A DNA stretch of 64,000 nucleotides from Petrimonas sulfuriphila. GTDB taxonomy: Bacteria > Bacteroidota > Bacteroidia > Bacteroidales > Dysgonomonadaceae. Every line of letters starts with the position of its first letter. Positions within the stretch are counted from its first letter, which is position 1. The position numbers were made by a program, and so were the translations under genes. Under the pieces are notes generated by a model that saw nothing but the letters and a program-made list of their open reading frames with translations, was not told the origin of the DNA and made no database searches. Shown in pieces: positions 19,287 through 28,078 of the stretch. The stretch lies in contig CP073276.1 of NCBI GenBank assembly GCA_038561985.1, positions 2,170,001-2,234,000 of the forward strand, in the 5' to 3' direction.

Positions 19287-19826
19287 ATGTCTGACGAACA
19301 ACTCATACACGAAATAATATCGGGCAATACTTCTGCCTTTAAAATGCTGGTGGAGAAATACCAATTACGGGTATTTCGCACCGTTTTAGGGTTCGTTCAT
19401 TCTAAAGAAGATGCCGAGGATATCACCCAGGATATTTTTATGAAAGCGTATCAGTCGCTCGTGTTCTTTAAAGGTGAATCGGAATTTACTACATGGCTCT
19501 ACAGGATTACCGCGAATATGAGCATCAATTTCGTCAATCGAAATCGAAAAAACCGGTTCTTGCAATCCCTCGAAGATATTTTTTACAAGCCAAGCGGTGA
19601 AAAAACGCCATTGGAACAACTGGAAGAGTCGGAACGCGACCAGCGTATCCGTAAAGCAATCGATTCGTTGCCTGAAAAGCAACGAACGGCTTTTGTCTTA
19701 AGTAAATACGAAGAACTGCCTCAGAAAACGATTGCTTCTGTAATGAATATATCGGAAGGTGCCGTTGAGCAACTTTTGCAACGGGCAAAAAACAATTTGC
19801 AAAAAAAATTAAGCACACATCCGTAG
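19287..19826 (+). CDS. RNA polymerase sigma factor, ECF subfamily
   Basis: 179 aa. Sigma region 2 (DAEDITQDIFMKAYQSL, FTTWLYRITANM) and region 4 (LPEKQRTAFVLSKYEELP, then a helix-turn-helix with ISEGAVEQLLQRAKN) are present. Such factors redirect RNA polymerase to stress or envelope regulons. It is first in a four-gene rightward operon with a small membrane anti-sigma-like protein, a Spy/CpxP-like periplasmic protein and a secreted protein, pointing to envelope stress. Confidence 0.92.
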   Translation: MSDEQLIHEIISGNTSAFKMLVEKYQLRVFRTVLGFVHSKEDAEDITQDIFMKAYQSLVFFKGESEFTTWLYRITANMSINFVNRNRKNRFLQSLEDIFYKPSGEKTPLEQLEESERDQRIRKAIDSLPEKQRTAFVLSKYEELPQKTIASVMNISEGAVEQLLQRAKNNLQKKLSTHP

Positions 19827-19871
19827 GAAATTAAATGTCATCGTGTCTAACTCATTAAACAAACAACAAGA

Positions 19872-20165
19872 ATGAAAACGGAACATCAAATAGATGATTT
19901 TATCCGACGCGAAAAGCAAACGGAACCTAATCCGTTTTTAAGCAGCCGCGTGATGGCAAACATTGAAAAGTTGCAGAAGCCGGAAGTGAAAAAAAATCCG
20001 GTTTGGCAAGTTGCTGCCGTTTCTGCGAGCGTAGCCGCTGTTGTTTTTTTAGGAATATCAATCGGTAACAGTTATGTTGACAGCACATCGCCGGAAACGG
20101 TTATGAACATCAACGACAGCCAGATGGAAAATTTAGGATATTACAACCTCGAAAATTATGAATAA
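19872..20165 (+). CDS. Putative anti-sigma factor, single-pass membrane protein
   Basis: 97 aa. Cytoplasmic N-terminal part of about 40 residues, one membrane helix (VWQVAAVSASVAAVVFLGIS) and a short outer tail. It lacks a visible HxxxCxxC zinc anti-sigma motif. Position 45 bp after the ECF sigma gene and overlap with the next gene by 8 bp support an anti-sigma role; this is inference from context. Confidence 0.7.
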   Translation: MKTEHQIDDFIRREKQTEPNPFLSSRVMANIEKLQKPEVKKNPVWQVAAVSASVAAVVFLGISIGNSYVDSTSPETVMNINDSQMENLGYYNLENYE

Positions 20166-20724
20166 GACAAACAAAATACTGTGGTTCGTAATAGCATTGC
20201 TGGTTATCCTGAATCTGGCAACCATCGGGACCATTTTCTACCATAACAGGCAGAGTAAAGACGACAACCAGGCAATTGTTCTCGATGAAAACCGGCCAAA
20301 CCCCTTGACCGGACGTTTTTTCAGACAGGAACTTGGATTCAATGATGCCCAGATGGAGGTTTTCAGGGAAGCGAACCGCCATTTTCAATACGTTGCCAAT
20401 GATTTGATTTTCGAAATGGACTCACTGAAAAGCGAGATGTTTGAGGAGTTAAACGGGACTCATCCCGACTCAACAAGATTGCATAATTTGTCGGCTCATT
20501 TAGGCAGGCATCATGCCGAACTAAAGAATGTCACCAACGACTTTTACCTGAAAATAAAATCAGTATGCGATTCCTCACAATGCGAGCGTTTACAGGGGGC
20601 CTTTCTTCCGCTTTTCAGAGACGGGACGGTAGCCAATTTCGGAAGAAGATACAACCGGAACGACAGCATTGGTCGCGGGCAGGAATACAGGCACAGATAC
20701 AGGCGCGGTTGGAGATTGCAATAA
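20158..20724 (+). CDS. Spy/CpxP-like periplasmic protein (heavy-metal sensor type)
   Basis: 188 aa with an N-terminal membrane anchor (ILWFVIALLVILNLATIGTI) and a helical periplasmic domain containing the LTGRFFRQELGFNDAQMEVF repeat-like segment and a second LGRHHAELK region, as in Spy/CpxP/CnrX proteins. These act as periplasmic chaperones or metal sensors. The C-terminus is Arg-rich. Its place in an ECF operon resembles metal-responsive CnrYXH-type systems, though no metal-efflux gene is nearby. Confidence 0.75.
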   Translation: MNKTNKILWFVIALLVILNLATIGTIFYHNRQSKDDNQAIVLDENRPNPLTGRFFRQELGFNDAQMEVFREANRHFQYVANDLIFEMDSLKSEMFEELNGTHPDSTRLHNLSAHLGRHHAELKNVTNDFYLKIKSVCDSSQCERLQGAFLPLFRDGTVANFGRRYNRNDSIGRGQEYRHRYRRGWRLQ

Positions 20725-20766
20725 ATAAGATAGAAGCACATAACTAACAATTAAAAATCAGAAAAG

Positions 20767-21132
20767 ATGAAAACAAAACTTTTTATTTCAGCTATAGCAG
20801 TTGTTTTATCGGTAGGGATGGTAACTGCTCAGAATCAGAATCCGGTCAGAAAAGACACAACAACTTCCACTCAAAACGGACCTGCGTTTGTGGATAAAGA
20901 CAACAACGGTGTTTGCGACAATTTTGAGAACGGGACACCGCGAAATCCGAATGCAAACGGAAAACAGCGCCTGCTTGACGGAAGCGGCCGGGGGATGGGC
21001 TTCCGTAACGGAAAAGGCATGCCGCGGCGAGGCCGGGGACAAGGCTGCTGCATAGGGCTTCGCAACGGTAAAGGGAGTGCGGTAAATTTCGTGGATGCCA
21101 ATAAAAACGGCATTTGTGACCGCAGGGAATAA
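20767..21132 (+). CDS. Secreted small protein with two DxNxNGxCD motifs
   Basis: 121 aa. Signal peptide MKTKLFISAIAVVLSVGMVTA. The mature protein starts and ends with near-identical acidic Cys-containing motifs (FVDKDNNGVCDNFENG and FVDANKNGICDRRE) resembling calcium-binding EF-hand/dockerin-like loops, separated by a Gly/Arg-rich middle (GRGMGFRNGKGMPRRGRGQG). No family is recognised. As the last gene of the ECF operon it is likely an envelope stress or metal-binding effector. Confidence 0.7.
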   Translation: MKTKLFISAIAVVLSVGMVTAQNQNPVRKDTTTSTQNGPAFVDKDNNGVCDNFENGTPRNPNANGKQRLLDGSGRGMGFRNGKGMPRRGRGQGCCIGLRNGKGSAVNFVDANKNGICDRRE

Positions 21133-21334
21133 ATCACAAAAATCAAAGCACCCGATACCAACATTTAGCCCAATTATGCGAATTTAGTTTGTACATCAGA
21201 AAGCCATTGGGTGTTTGCAGAAAAATTTATTACGCAGGAATGTTGAGTTTCAATTCAAAATACTAAATTTACAGCGTTTTGGCGACACCGTTTTACCTCA
21301 ATACAGGAGTATCAAGATTAATTAATCAAAGCCT

Positions 21335-21580
21335 ATGGATATTAGAAAAAACATTGCTGTCAGCGAAAACGGATTTATCTTTAATCCCCTTACGGGAGAC
21401 AGTTTCAGCGTTAATCAGACGGGTGTATTTATTCTCCGTAAAATGAAAGAGGGTGACAGTAATGAAGATATCATGAAGGCACTCCAGGAGGAATACGAAT
21501 TAGATACTTACACCGCCGAAAAGGACCTTTACGATTTCTTGTCTTTACTGAAAAGTTACCAGCTGACCGAAAATGAGTAA
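21335..21580 (+). CDS. PqqD-like peptide-chaperone protein
   Basis: 81 aa, resembling PqqD family proteins: an N-terminal beta region (GFIFNPLTGDSFSVNQTGVF) followed by helices (EDIMKALQEEYELD, KDLYDFLSLLKSY). PqqD proteins bind the leader of a ribosomal peptide and present it to the modifying enzyme. Its stop codon overlaps the start of an ATP-grasp gene by 8 bp, so it probably acts with that ligase. No precursor peptide or radical-SAM gene is visible next to it. Confidence 0.78.
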   Translation: MDIRKNIAVSENGFIFNPLTGDSFSVNQTGVFILRKMKEGDSNEDIMKALQEEYELDTYTAEKDLYDFLSLLKSYQLTENE

Positions 21581-22622
21581 AAGAAAAATTACCGTCGGGG
21601 TAAGCGGACTCAACAATATAGACAGCCCGGGACCCGGGATTCCTGTCATTCGCGCATTGAAGGAAAGCAGTGAATTCGATGTGCGCATTATCGGATTCTC
21701 GTACGAGACCCTGGAACCGGGAATTTATATGCACGAACTGGTGGACAAAGTGTATCAGTTGCCGTTACCCACCGCAGGATCTTCAATGCTGAAAGAAAGG
21801 CTGCAATATATTGCGGGCATTGAGAAAATAGATGTAATCATTCCCAATTTTGATGCAGAACTGCACAACTTCATCAAGATACAACAGCAATTGAAATCGG
21901 AGCTGGACATTGCCACGTTTCTGCCTTCTCACGAATCGTTTGAAGAACGACAGAAATCGGAACTGAACAAATTTGGCGAAAAATACAACGTAAGGGTGCC
22001 GAAAAGCCATATGATAAATCAGCTTTCGGAATTGAAAAAACTGGAAGACGATTTGGATTATCCCATGGTTATCAAAGGCAGGTATTACGACGCATACGTT
22101 GCTTCTTCTCACGAACAGGCAAGCGCTGGTTTTTACAAGATAGTGTCCAAGTGGGGTTACCCGGTGATTGTTCAGGAATTTGTGACCGGAACGGAAGTGA
22201 ACGTCACCGCCATTGGTGATGGGTATGGCAACTGTATCGGTGCCGTGCCGATGCGGAAGCTTTACATCACCGACAAAGGAAAAGCGTGGTCGGGCATTTC
22301 GCTGGAAGATGATACGCTGATGGAAATTACACGCCGGGTGATTGAAAACAGCAAATGGCGCGGTGGCTGCGAGCTGGAGTTTATCAAAACCAAGAAAGAT
22401 GAATATTATTTGCTGGAGATGAATCCGCGTTTTCCAGCCTGGGTTTACCTGGCAAACGGATGCGGGCAAAACCACGCCGAAGCATTGGTGAAAATGGCGC
22501 TGGGTGAAGAGGTAAAACCATTTGCCGGATATAAAAGCGGGAAAATGTTCATCCGCTATTCTTACGATATGATTGTGGATATTACGGAATTTGAAAAAAT
22601 TTCAACAACGGGGGAAATGTAA
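21573..22622 (+). CDS. ATP-grasp family ligase
   Basis: 349 aa. N-terminal pre-ATP-grasp fold (ITVGVSGLNNIDSPGPGI), then an ATP-grasp domain with VIKGRYYDAYVASS, VQEFVTGTEVNVTAIGDG and the metal-binding ending (YYLLEMNPRFPAWVYLANG). It resembles carbamoyl-phosphate-synthase-like ligases, which form an acyl phosphate and couple it to an amine. With the PqqD-like protein upstream and a PLP decarboxylase directly downstream (2-bp gap), it likely activates a carboxylate of a peptide or amino acid. Substrate unknown. Confidence 0.85.
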   Translation: MSKRKITVGVSGLNNIDSPGPGIPVIRALKESSEFDVRIIGFSYETLEPGIYMHELVDKVYQLPLPTAGSSMLKERLQYIAGIEKIDVIIPNFDAELHNFIKIQQQLKSELDIATFLPSHESFEERQKSELNKFGEKYNVRVPKSHMINQLSELKKLEDDLDYPMVIKGRYYDAYVASSHEQASAGFYKIVSKWGYPVIVQEFVTGTEVNVTAIGDGYGNCIGAVPMRKLYITDKGKAWSGISLEDDTLMEITRRVIENSKWRGGCELEFIKTKKDEYYLLEMNPRFPAWVYLANGCGQNHAEALVKMALGEEVKPFAGYKSGKMFIRYSYDMIVDITEFEKISTTGEM

Positions 22623-22624
22623 AG

Positions 22625-23980
22625 ATGAAACCTACCTATGAACGCCCTGTCATTCAAAAACTGAATACGGGCTTACTCAATAAATTCGGCAGCAGAACCG
22701 AGTACACACCCGTAAAACAGATCGATGGTGTTTCCGTAAACAACTTGATGGATCAGTACGGTTCACCCTTGTTTGTGATCAGCGAGAAAACCATCCGTCA
22801 AACCTATCAACGTGCGTTGAAGGCGTTTAAAATGCGTTACCCGAAAGTGCAGTTTGCCTGGAGCTATAAAACCAACTATCTCGATGCGGTCTGCAACGTT
22901 TTTCATCAGGAAGGAAGCTGGGCGGAAGTGGTATCAGGATTTGAATACCAAAAAGCGCTACACAACGGAGTGCCGGGTAACCTTATCATTTTCAACGGCC
23001 CTGATAAATCGGTGGAAGATTTGAAAAAGGCTGTCGAAAACTGTTCGCTTATTCATATCGACCATTTCGATGAACTCTATTCACTTATCGAGATGCTGGA
23101 AGGGACCTCCTACAGCGCACGCGTAGCCATTCGTGTAAATATGGATACGGGTGTTTATCCACAATGGGACAGGTTCGGATTCAATTATGAATCCGGACAG
23201 GCATGGAATGCTATCATGAAGATTGTGACACAGAAAAATCTCGAACTGGAAGGCCTGCACTGTCACATCGGTACCTATATGCTTACGGCAAACGCATATG
23301 CGGTTGCTGCCCGGAAAATGTGTGAGTTGGCACAAGCTACGGCAAACACTGCCGGTGTTAAAGTCAAGTACCTGGACATGGGTGGCGGATTTTGTTCTTC
23401 GAACACGCTGAAGGGCTCTTATTTGCAGGGTGTTGATGTAATTCCCAATTTTGACGATTATGCCGAGGCTATTGTGAACACCCTTTTGCATTTTGGTTTC
23501 AAACCCGATGAATTACCCTTGTTGATCCTCGAAACAGGGCGGGCGTTGATCGACGAGGCCGGGTACCTGCTGGGGTCAGTCCTGGCTACGAAACGTCTGG
23601 CTGACAGTAGGCGGGCAACCGTTCTCGATATCGGTGTAAACATCATGTTTACCTCATTCTGGTACAATCATCGGGTATCGCCCGCACAGGATTTTACGCA
23701 GCATGCCGAAGAAATGGCGCTTTATGGCCCGTTGTGTATGAATATCGATTGCCTTCGTGAAAGTGTGAGCCTGCCTTTGCTGAAGAAGGGTGACCGTGTG
23801 GTGGTTCACGAAGTAGGTGCATACAACATGACACAATGGATGCAGTTTATCACGCTTCGGCCGAATGTAGTTATGATAGACACCACCGGGAAGGTGCATT
23901 TAATCCGGAAAAACGAAACCGTGGAAACTATCGTGGAAAACGAAAACGTACCCGATCACCTAAAGGTTTTCAAGTTGTAA
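22625..23980 (+). CDS. PLP-dependent decarboxylase, diaminopimelate/ornithine type (fold type III)
   Basis: 451 aa of the LysA/Orn-DAP-Arg decarboxylase group 2. The PLP lysine is in FAWSYKTNY, the substrate-binding barrel shows LEGLHCHIGTYM and KYLDMGGGFCSSN, the phosphate/Glu region is LLILETGRALIDEAG, and the C-terminal active-site loop is HEVGAYNMTQWMQF. LysA removes CO2 from meso-DAP. Here the gene sits in a PqqD/ATP-grasp cluster rather than a lysine operon, so a dedicated role making an amine building block is likelier than general lysine synthesis. Confidence 0.85.
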   Translation: MKPTYERPVIQKLNTGLLNKFGSRTEYTPVKQIDGVSVNNLMDQYGSPLFVISEKTIRQTYQRALKAFKMRYPKVQFAWSYKTNYLDAVCNVFHQEGSWAEVVSGFEYQKALHNGVPGNLIIFNGPDKSVEDLKKAVENCSLIHIDHFDELYSLIEMLEGTSYSARVAIRVNMDTGVYPQWDRFGFNYESGQAWNAIMKIVTQKNLELEGLHCHIGTYMLTANAYAVAARKMCELAQATANTAGVKVKYLDMGGGFCSSNTLKGSYLQGVDVIPNFDDYAEAIVNTLLHFGFKPDELPLLILETGRALIDEAGYLLGSVLATKRLADSRRATVLDIGVNIMFTSFWYNHRVSPAQDFTQHAEEMALYGPLCMNIDCLRESVSLPLLKKGDRVVVHEVGAYNMTQWMQFITLRPNVVMIDTTGKVHLIRKNETVETIVENENVPDHLKVFKL

Positions 23981-24000
23981 AGTGTAAAAAGGATTGGTAA

Positions 24001-26172
24001 ATGAAATCGCAGATTCAATCCATCGGTGAGTTGCATTTGAATGGCACGATCAACAGCTATGCCCAGATATTCTTTTCTCAGGATAGATGGTACGCCGTCA
24101 TTTTACTGACGGTCAGTATGCTCGATTACCGGTTGGGATTGGGTGGGCTTACTGCGGTGGTCTTGACCAACCTGATGGCGCACCTGCTCGGTTTCTCGAA
24201 AGAAAAAATCAGAACCGGGCTATATGGTTTCAACGCTGTTTTTATCGGGATCAGTATGGTATATAAGTTTCACGTGAACCCGGCGCTGTTTGTGCTTTTC
24301 TTTTTTTCTGTTATTTTGGGATTTATGCTGACGATCTGGTTTGAAACCCTGTTATCCAAATACAAAGTTCCCATCCTCACTCTTCCGTTTGTATTCACGT
24401 TGTTTGTAGTTGACCTTTCATTTAAAACATTTACCCATATCCAGCCCATTCTCCCTTTCGACCGTTTTACAATTGTTCTGGCAGAACAGATGAAAGTTCC
24501 CTGGTATAATGCCGTGCACTTTTTCGATAATACCGAAATCCCGCAGATGCTCTATTTTTACTTAAAGACGATGGCCTCAATTTTCTTTACCGACAGCATT
24601 TTAGTGGGGGTGATTGTTGTAATTGCGTTGCTGTTTCATTCGAGAATTAAATCGACGGTGGCTTTTCTGGGATTTTTCTTTGCTTTTGTGACAAGCAAAA
24701 TGATGGGAGTGGATATTCAGCAGCTGACCCAAAACCTGGCCGGGGTGAATTATATTTTCTGGGGAATGGCTATCGGCAGTTTCTTTATTATCCCCAACGC
24801 GTACAGCTACTTGTTGGTTGTCGGGCTTACCCCGGTGCTTTTCCTTTTTTATACAGGTATCGAAAACCTTATTTTGAATATGGGGTTGTCTTCATATACC
24901 TTGTCGTTCAGTCTTTTGTCGATATTGCTGTTGTTCATTTTAAGGCAGCGAAGCCTGAACCGATTTTTTGTTTTCCCCTATATACAATATTATAATCCTG
25001 AAAAGACGGTGTACAAGAATGTAAACTACATGCAACGTTTTGGACAGGAAACCTTGTTTAAGATGCAACTTCCATTTTTAGACAAGTGGACGGTCAGTCA
25101 GGGCTACGACGGAGCTATCACGCATTTGGGCGCCTGGGGAAAAGCGCTTGACTTTGTGATTATGGATGAAGAGGGGAGTACTTGCTTCGGCAGGTGTGCG
25201 CAGAAAGAAGATTTCTACTGTTACAACAAACCGGTTCTTGCTCCTGCTGACGGTTATGTCTATACAATCAGCAACATTGCCGGAGACAATGAGATAAACC
25301 AGGTTGACACCCGGAAAAATTGGGGCAATACAATTATTATTAATCACCTAAACGGATTATATACACAGATAAGTCACCTGAAGAAAGACAGTTTCAAGGT
25401 TCGCACCGGCGATTTTGTAACGAAAGGAACCGTCGTCGCCGCATGTGGTAATTCGGGACGCTCTCCGGAGCCTCATCTTCATTTTCAAGTGCAGCTGACA
25501 CCGGAAATCGGTGCGGCAACCCATCCGTATCCAATCGGGTATTTTTTCGAAAAAGCAAAGGGAAAAAGAGTACTGCGCATCGGTGAGGTTCCGCAGGAAA
25601 ATTCAACCGCTTGGAATGTAGTGGCATCGGGTCTGTTGCTTGACGCATTTGAGGCTAAACCGGGAAAACTGCTACGTGTAAAATACAACGGCGAAGATTT
25701 TATGTGGCCGGTAGCTACGGATGCTTATAACAAAACGTACATATATTGCCGGAAAACAAAATCGATGGCTTACCTGGAGAACGACGGCACAATGTTCTAT
25801 TTTACCGATTTTGAAGGGAAAAAATCGTCGCCGTTGTATCTTTTTTATCGGAGTTGCTTTAAACTCCTGCTTTCCTGTGAAAAAGAAATTCCTGTAAAGG
25901 ACTTCGTTCCCCTGACGAAAGAGCACCCCACCGGAACAAGGTGGATCCAGGACCTGTTGGCTCCGTTTGTAATTTTTACTCGAATCAAGTACCGGTCGGA
26001 ATTGATAGAGGTGGACAACATGCATTTTCCCGAAAAAGTTGTTTACCTGACACAAACAAATACGGTATCGTTTCATTTTAAAAACCGCCGGAAAGAAACA
26101 TCGGTGACGGTTTTAAAAAACAGCATTGAAATCCATTTCCAAAACGAAAAATTATGTATCGATTGGGCGTAA
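24001..26172 (+). CDS. Urea-transporter-like membrane domain fused to an M23 peptidase
   Basis: 723 aa. The N-terminal ~330 residues form a multi-helix domain of the urea transporter family (LGLGGLTAVVLTNLMAHLLG, GLYGFNAVFIGISM, and the second repeat around 250-290). Residues about 380-505 form an M23/LytM peptidase with metal ligands apparent in HLGAWGKALDF, ISHLKK and PEPHLHFQVQ. The last 200 residues are beta-rich and not recognised. M23 enzymes cleave peptidoglycan cross-bridges or glycine-rich peptides. The fusion suggests a channel coupled to a wall- or peptide-processing peptidase for the cluster's product. Confidence 0.85.
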   Translation: MKSQIQSIGELHLNGTINSYAQIFFSQDRWYAVILLTVSMLDYRLGLGGLTAVVLTNLMAHLLGFSKEKIRTGLYGFNAVFIGISMVYKFHVNPALFVLFFFSVILGFMLTIWFETLLSKYKVPILTLPFVFTLFVVDLSFKTFTHIQPILPFDRFTIVLAEQMKVPWYNAVHFFDNTEIPQMLYFYLKTMASIFFTDSILVGVIVVIALLFHSRIKSTVAFLGFFFAFVTSKMMGVDIQQLTQNLAGVNYIFWGMAIGSFFIIPNAYSYLLVVGLTPVLFLFYTGIENLILNMGLSSYTLSFSLLSILLLFILRQRSLNRFFVFPYIQYYNPEKTVYKNVNYMQRFGQETLFKMQLPFLDKWTVSQGYDGAITHLGAWGKALDFVIMDEEGSTCFGRCAQKEDFYCYNKPVLAPADGYVYTISNIAGDNEINQVDTRKNWGNTIIINHLNGLYTQISHLKKDSFKVRTGDFVTKGTVVAACGNSGRSPEPHLHFQVQLTPEIGAATHPYPIGYFFEKAKGKRVLRIGEVPQENSTAWNVVASGLLLDAFEAKPGKLLRVKYNGEDFMWPVATDAYNKTYIYCRKTKSMAYLENDGTMFYFTDFEGKKSSPLYLFYRSCFKLLLSCEKEIPVKDFVPLTKEHPTGTRWIQDLLAPFVIFTRIKYRSELIEVDNMHFPEKVVYLTQTNTVSFHFKNRRKETSVTVLKNSIEIHFQNEKLCIDWA

Positions 26173-27467
26173 CGTTAATTATAGTCATGGTTGTGGCTTC
26201 GGTTCTTGCTCAGGACAGCCTGCGCAGAGAATTAGACAGCCTCACATATCAGCAATACCTCAACAAGGATTACAAAAACCTGATAGAAACGGGTAAGAAG
26301 GCCCGTGAGCAACATATTAATTTTTACTACCTCAATTACCGGACCGCCATTGCCTACTACGAACTGAAAAATTATGCGAAGGCAGCAGAATTCTACAGAA
26401 AGACGCTCGCCGAAACCCCAGATGACCCGATTTTGCAGGAAAGTCTTTACTACTCCTATCTGTTAAGCGGACAGAAAGAAAACGCAGCTATCGTTGCCAG
26501 ATCGCTTGCGCCGCACACGCAGGTAACCATAGGATACAAGCCTTCGGCCGTAGATTACATTTCATTATCGGGCGGATATATGACAAACGACAATACACCG
26601 GATATACACTCTGATTTTGCGGGAAACGATTCCGTCAATCAATATAGAGATATGATTTTCACGAGCTTAGGATTGGGCTTTAATCTTTCTTCCCGTTCCA
26701 GATTTAAACTCGGCTACCAAGTGTACAACACGAATTTCGAACAGTATACAGCCGCCGGGCTTGCTCAGACCGATAAACTCGCTCAGCATCAATTGGTTGG
26801 GACATTGGAATTCTTTACGGAAAACAATGTTTTGTGGGGAGTTGCAGGGGGGTATTACTTCATTGAATTGTTTGATAGGACAGCCATTTATACTCTCGGA
26901 GGCGGAGGAAAGGGATTCGGGCCGGGAACCGGGAGAATCTTCACAACTTCAGGCGGAAAATCCGTTTCGGCATTTTCTGCACTAGTATTTCTGAACAAAC
27001 GCTTTGCGTACACTTTACCCGAGATTGCTGCAACCTATTCCAATTTTGGGGGCGGGCACCAGTATCAGGTAAAGGGATCGCTTACTTATTATCCGTTAGG
27101 TAATCTCAATTTTTACGGAACAACTGCTGCAGCAGTCATCCGCAACCAAGACGCCTGGACGGACACTCAACTTATATTCTCTCAGAGCCTCGGAGTAAAG
27201 TTAACCAAACAGTTGTGGCTCGACGGAAACATAAGCCTGGGAAATCACCGGAATTACGTTTCCGAACGCTCTTTTCTGGTGTATGACACGTACGATCCCG
27301 TGAAGGCCATTGCCGGGCTTTCTCTTTCCTGCTTTTTCCGAGATGTCATGCTGTCTGCAGGATACCAGTGGCAACAAAGAGAGGGATATGCTTATTCTGC
27401 GATCAACTACTCTGCCTATAAATACAACAATCACCTCCTAAATATTGCATTCACATGGAACCTTTAA
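26154..27467 (+). CDS. TPR protein with outer-membrane beta-barrel domain
   Basis: 437 aa. Signal peptide (LGVTLIIVMVVASVLA), two to three TPR motifs in residues 20-120 (YYELKNYAKAAEFYRKTLAE), then a beta-strand-rich region with aromatic alternation to the C-terminus (LLNIAFTWNL), like YaiO-type barrels. It overlaps the preceding gene by 19 bp and the next by 13 bp. Likely the outer-membrane component of the cluster's export or anchoring route. Confidence 0.75.
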   Translation: MYRLGVTLIIVMVVASVLAQDSLRRELDSLTYQQYLNKDYKNLIETGKKAREQHINFYYLNYRTAIAYYELKNYAKAAEFYRKTLAETPDDPILQESLYYSYLLSGQKENAAIVARSLAPHTQVTIGYKPSAVDYISLSGGYMTNDNTPDIHSDFAGNDSVNQYRDMIFTSLGLGFNLSSRSRFKLGYQVYNTNFEQYTAAGLAQTDKLAQHQLVGTLEFFTENNVLWGVAGGYYFIELFDRTAIYTLGGGGKGFGPGTGRIFTTSGGKSVSAFSALVFLNKRFAYTLPEIAATYSNFGGGHQYQVKGSLTYYPLGNLNFYGTTAAAVIRNQDAWTDTQLIFSQSLGVKLTKQLWLDGNISLGNHRNYVSERSFLVYDTYDPVKAIAGLSLSCFFRDVMLSAGYQWQQREGYAYSAINYSAYKYNNHLLNIAFTWNL

Positions 27468-28069
27468 ATAAAAAAAGCGGATGGTTTATCCTTTTGTTGT
27501 TGTTCTCAGCAACAGTTTCAGCACAAGTGAATTCATCTCAGGTTTTTGCAGACAGTTATCGATACGAATCGTCGGGCGATTATCAGAAAGCCATAGCGGA
27601 ATTGAATGTCCTGAACGGATACGATTATCACAAATCGTTGCGCCTCGGCTGGCTGTATTACCTGGCTAAGGATTACGAGAGCAGCAAAAAATTTTATAAT
27701 CAGGCCATCAGTTTAGCACCGCAGGCTGTTGAAGCCTTGTTGGGAATTTGTTATCCGCTAGAAGCACAAAAGAAAACGGATGAACTGGAAACGGTCTATA
27801 AAAAAATCCTGTCGCTGGATAAGACAAACTCAAAAGTGAATTATGCACTGGGAAATATCTATTATTACCGGAAAGATTTTATACAGGCTGAAAAATATTT
27901 TGACCTGGTGCAAACCATGTATCCTTTCGATTACTATTCAACACTGATGAGCGCCTGGACAAAATATTTTCTCAACAAAAAAAACGATGCCCAGCGACTC
28001 TTCAATATTGTTCTTATCATCTCTCCAACTGACCAGTCAGCAAAAGAGGGGTTGAATCTTCTAAAATAG
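27455..28069 (+). CDS. Periplasmic TPR repeat protein
   Basis: 204 aa. Signal peptide (SGWFILLLLFSATVSAQ) and about four TPR units (SSGDYQKAIAELNVL, AKDYESSKKFYNQAISL, TDELETVYKKILSL, RKDFIQAEKYFDLV). TPR arrays mediate protein-protein contacts. Last gene of the PqqD/ATP-grasp cluster; probable scaffold for the M23 or barrel protein. Confidence 0.8.
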   Translation: MEPLNKKSGWFILLLLFSATVSAQVNSSQVFADSYRYESSGDYQKAIAELNVLNGYDYHKSLRLGWLYYLAKDYESSKKFYNQAISLAPQAVEALLGICYPLEAQKKTDELETVYKKILSLDKTNSKVNYALGNIYYYRKDFIQAEKYFDLVQTMYPFDYYSTLMSAWTKYFLNKKNDAQRLFNIVLIISPTDQSAKEGLNLLK

Positions 28070-28078
28070 CCATTTTTT

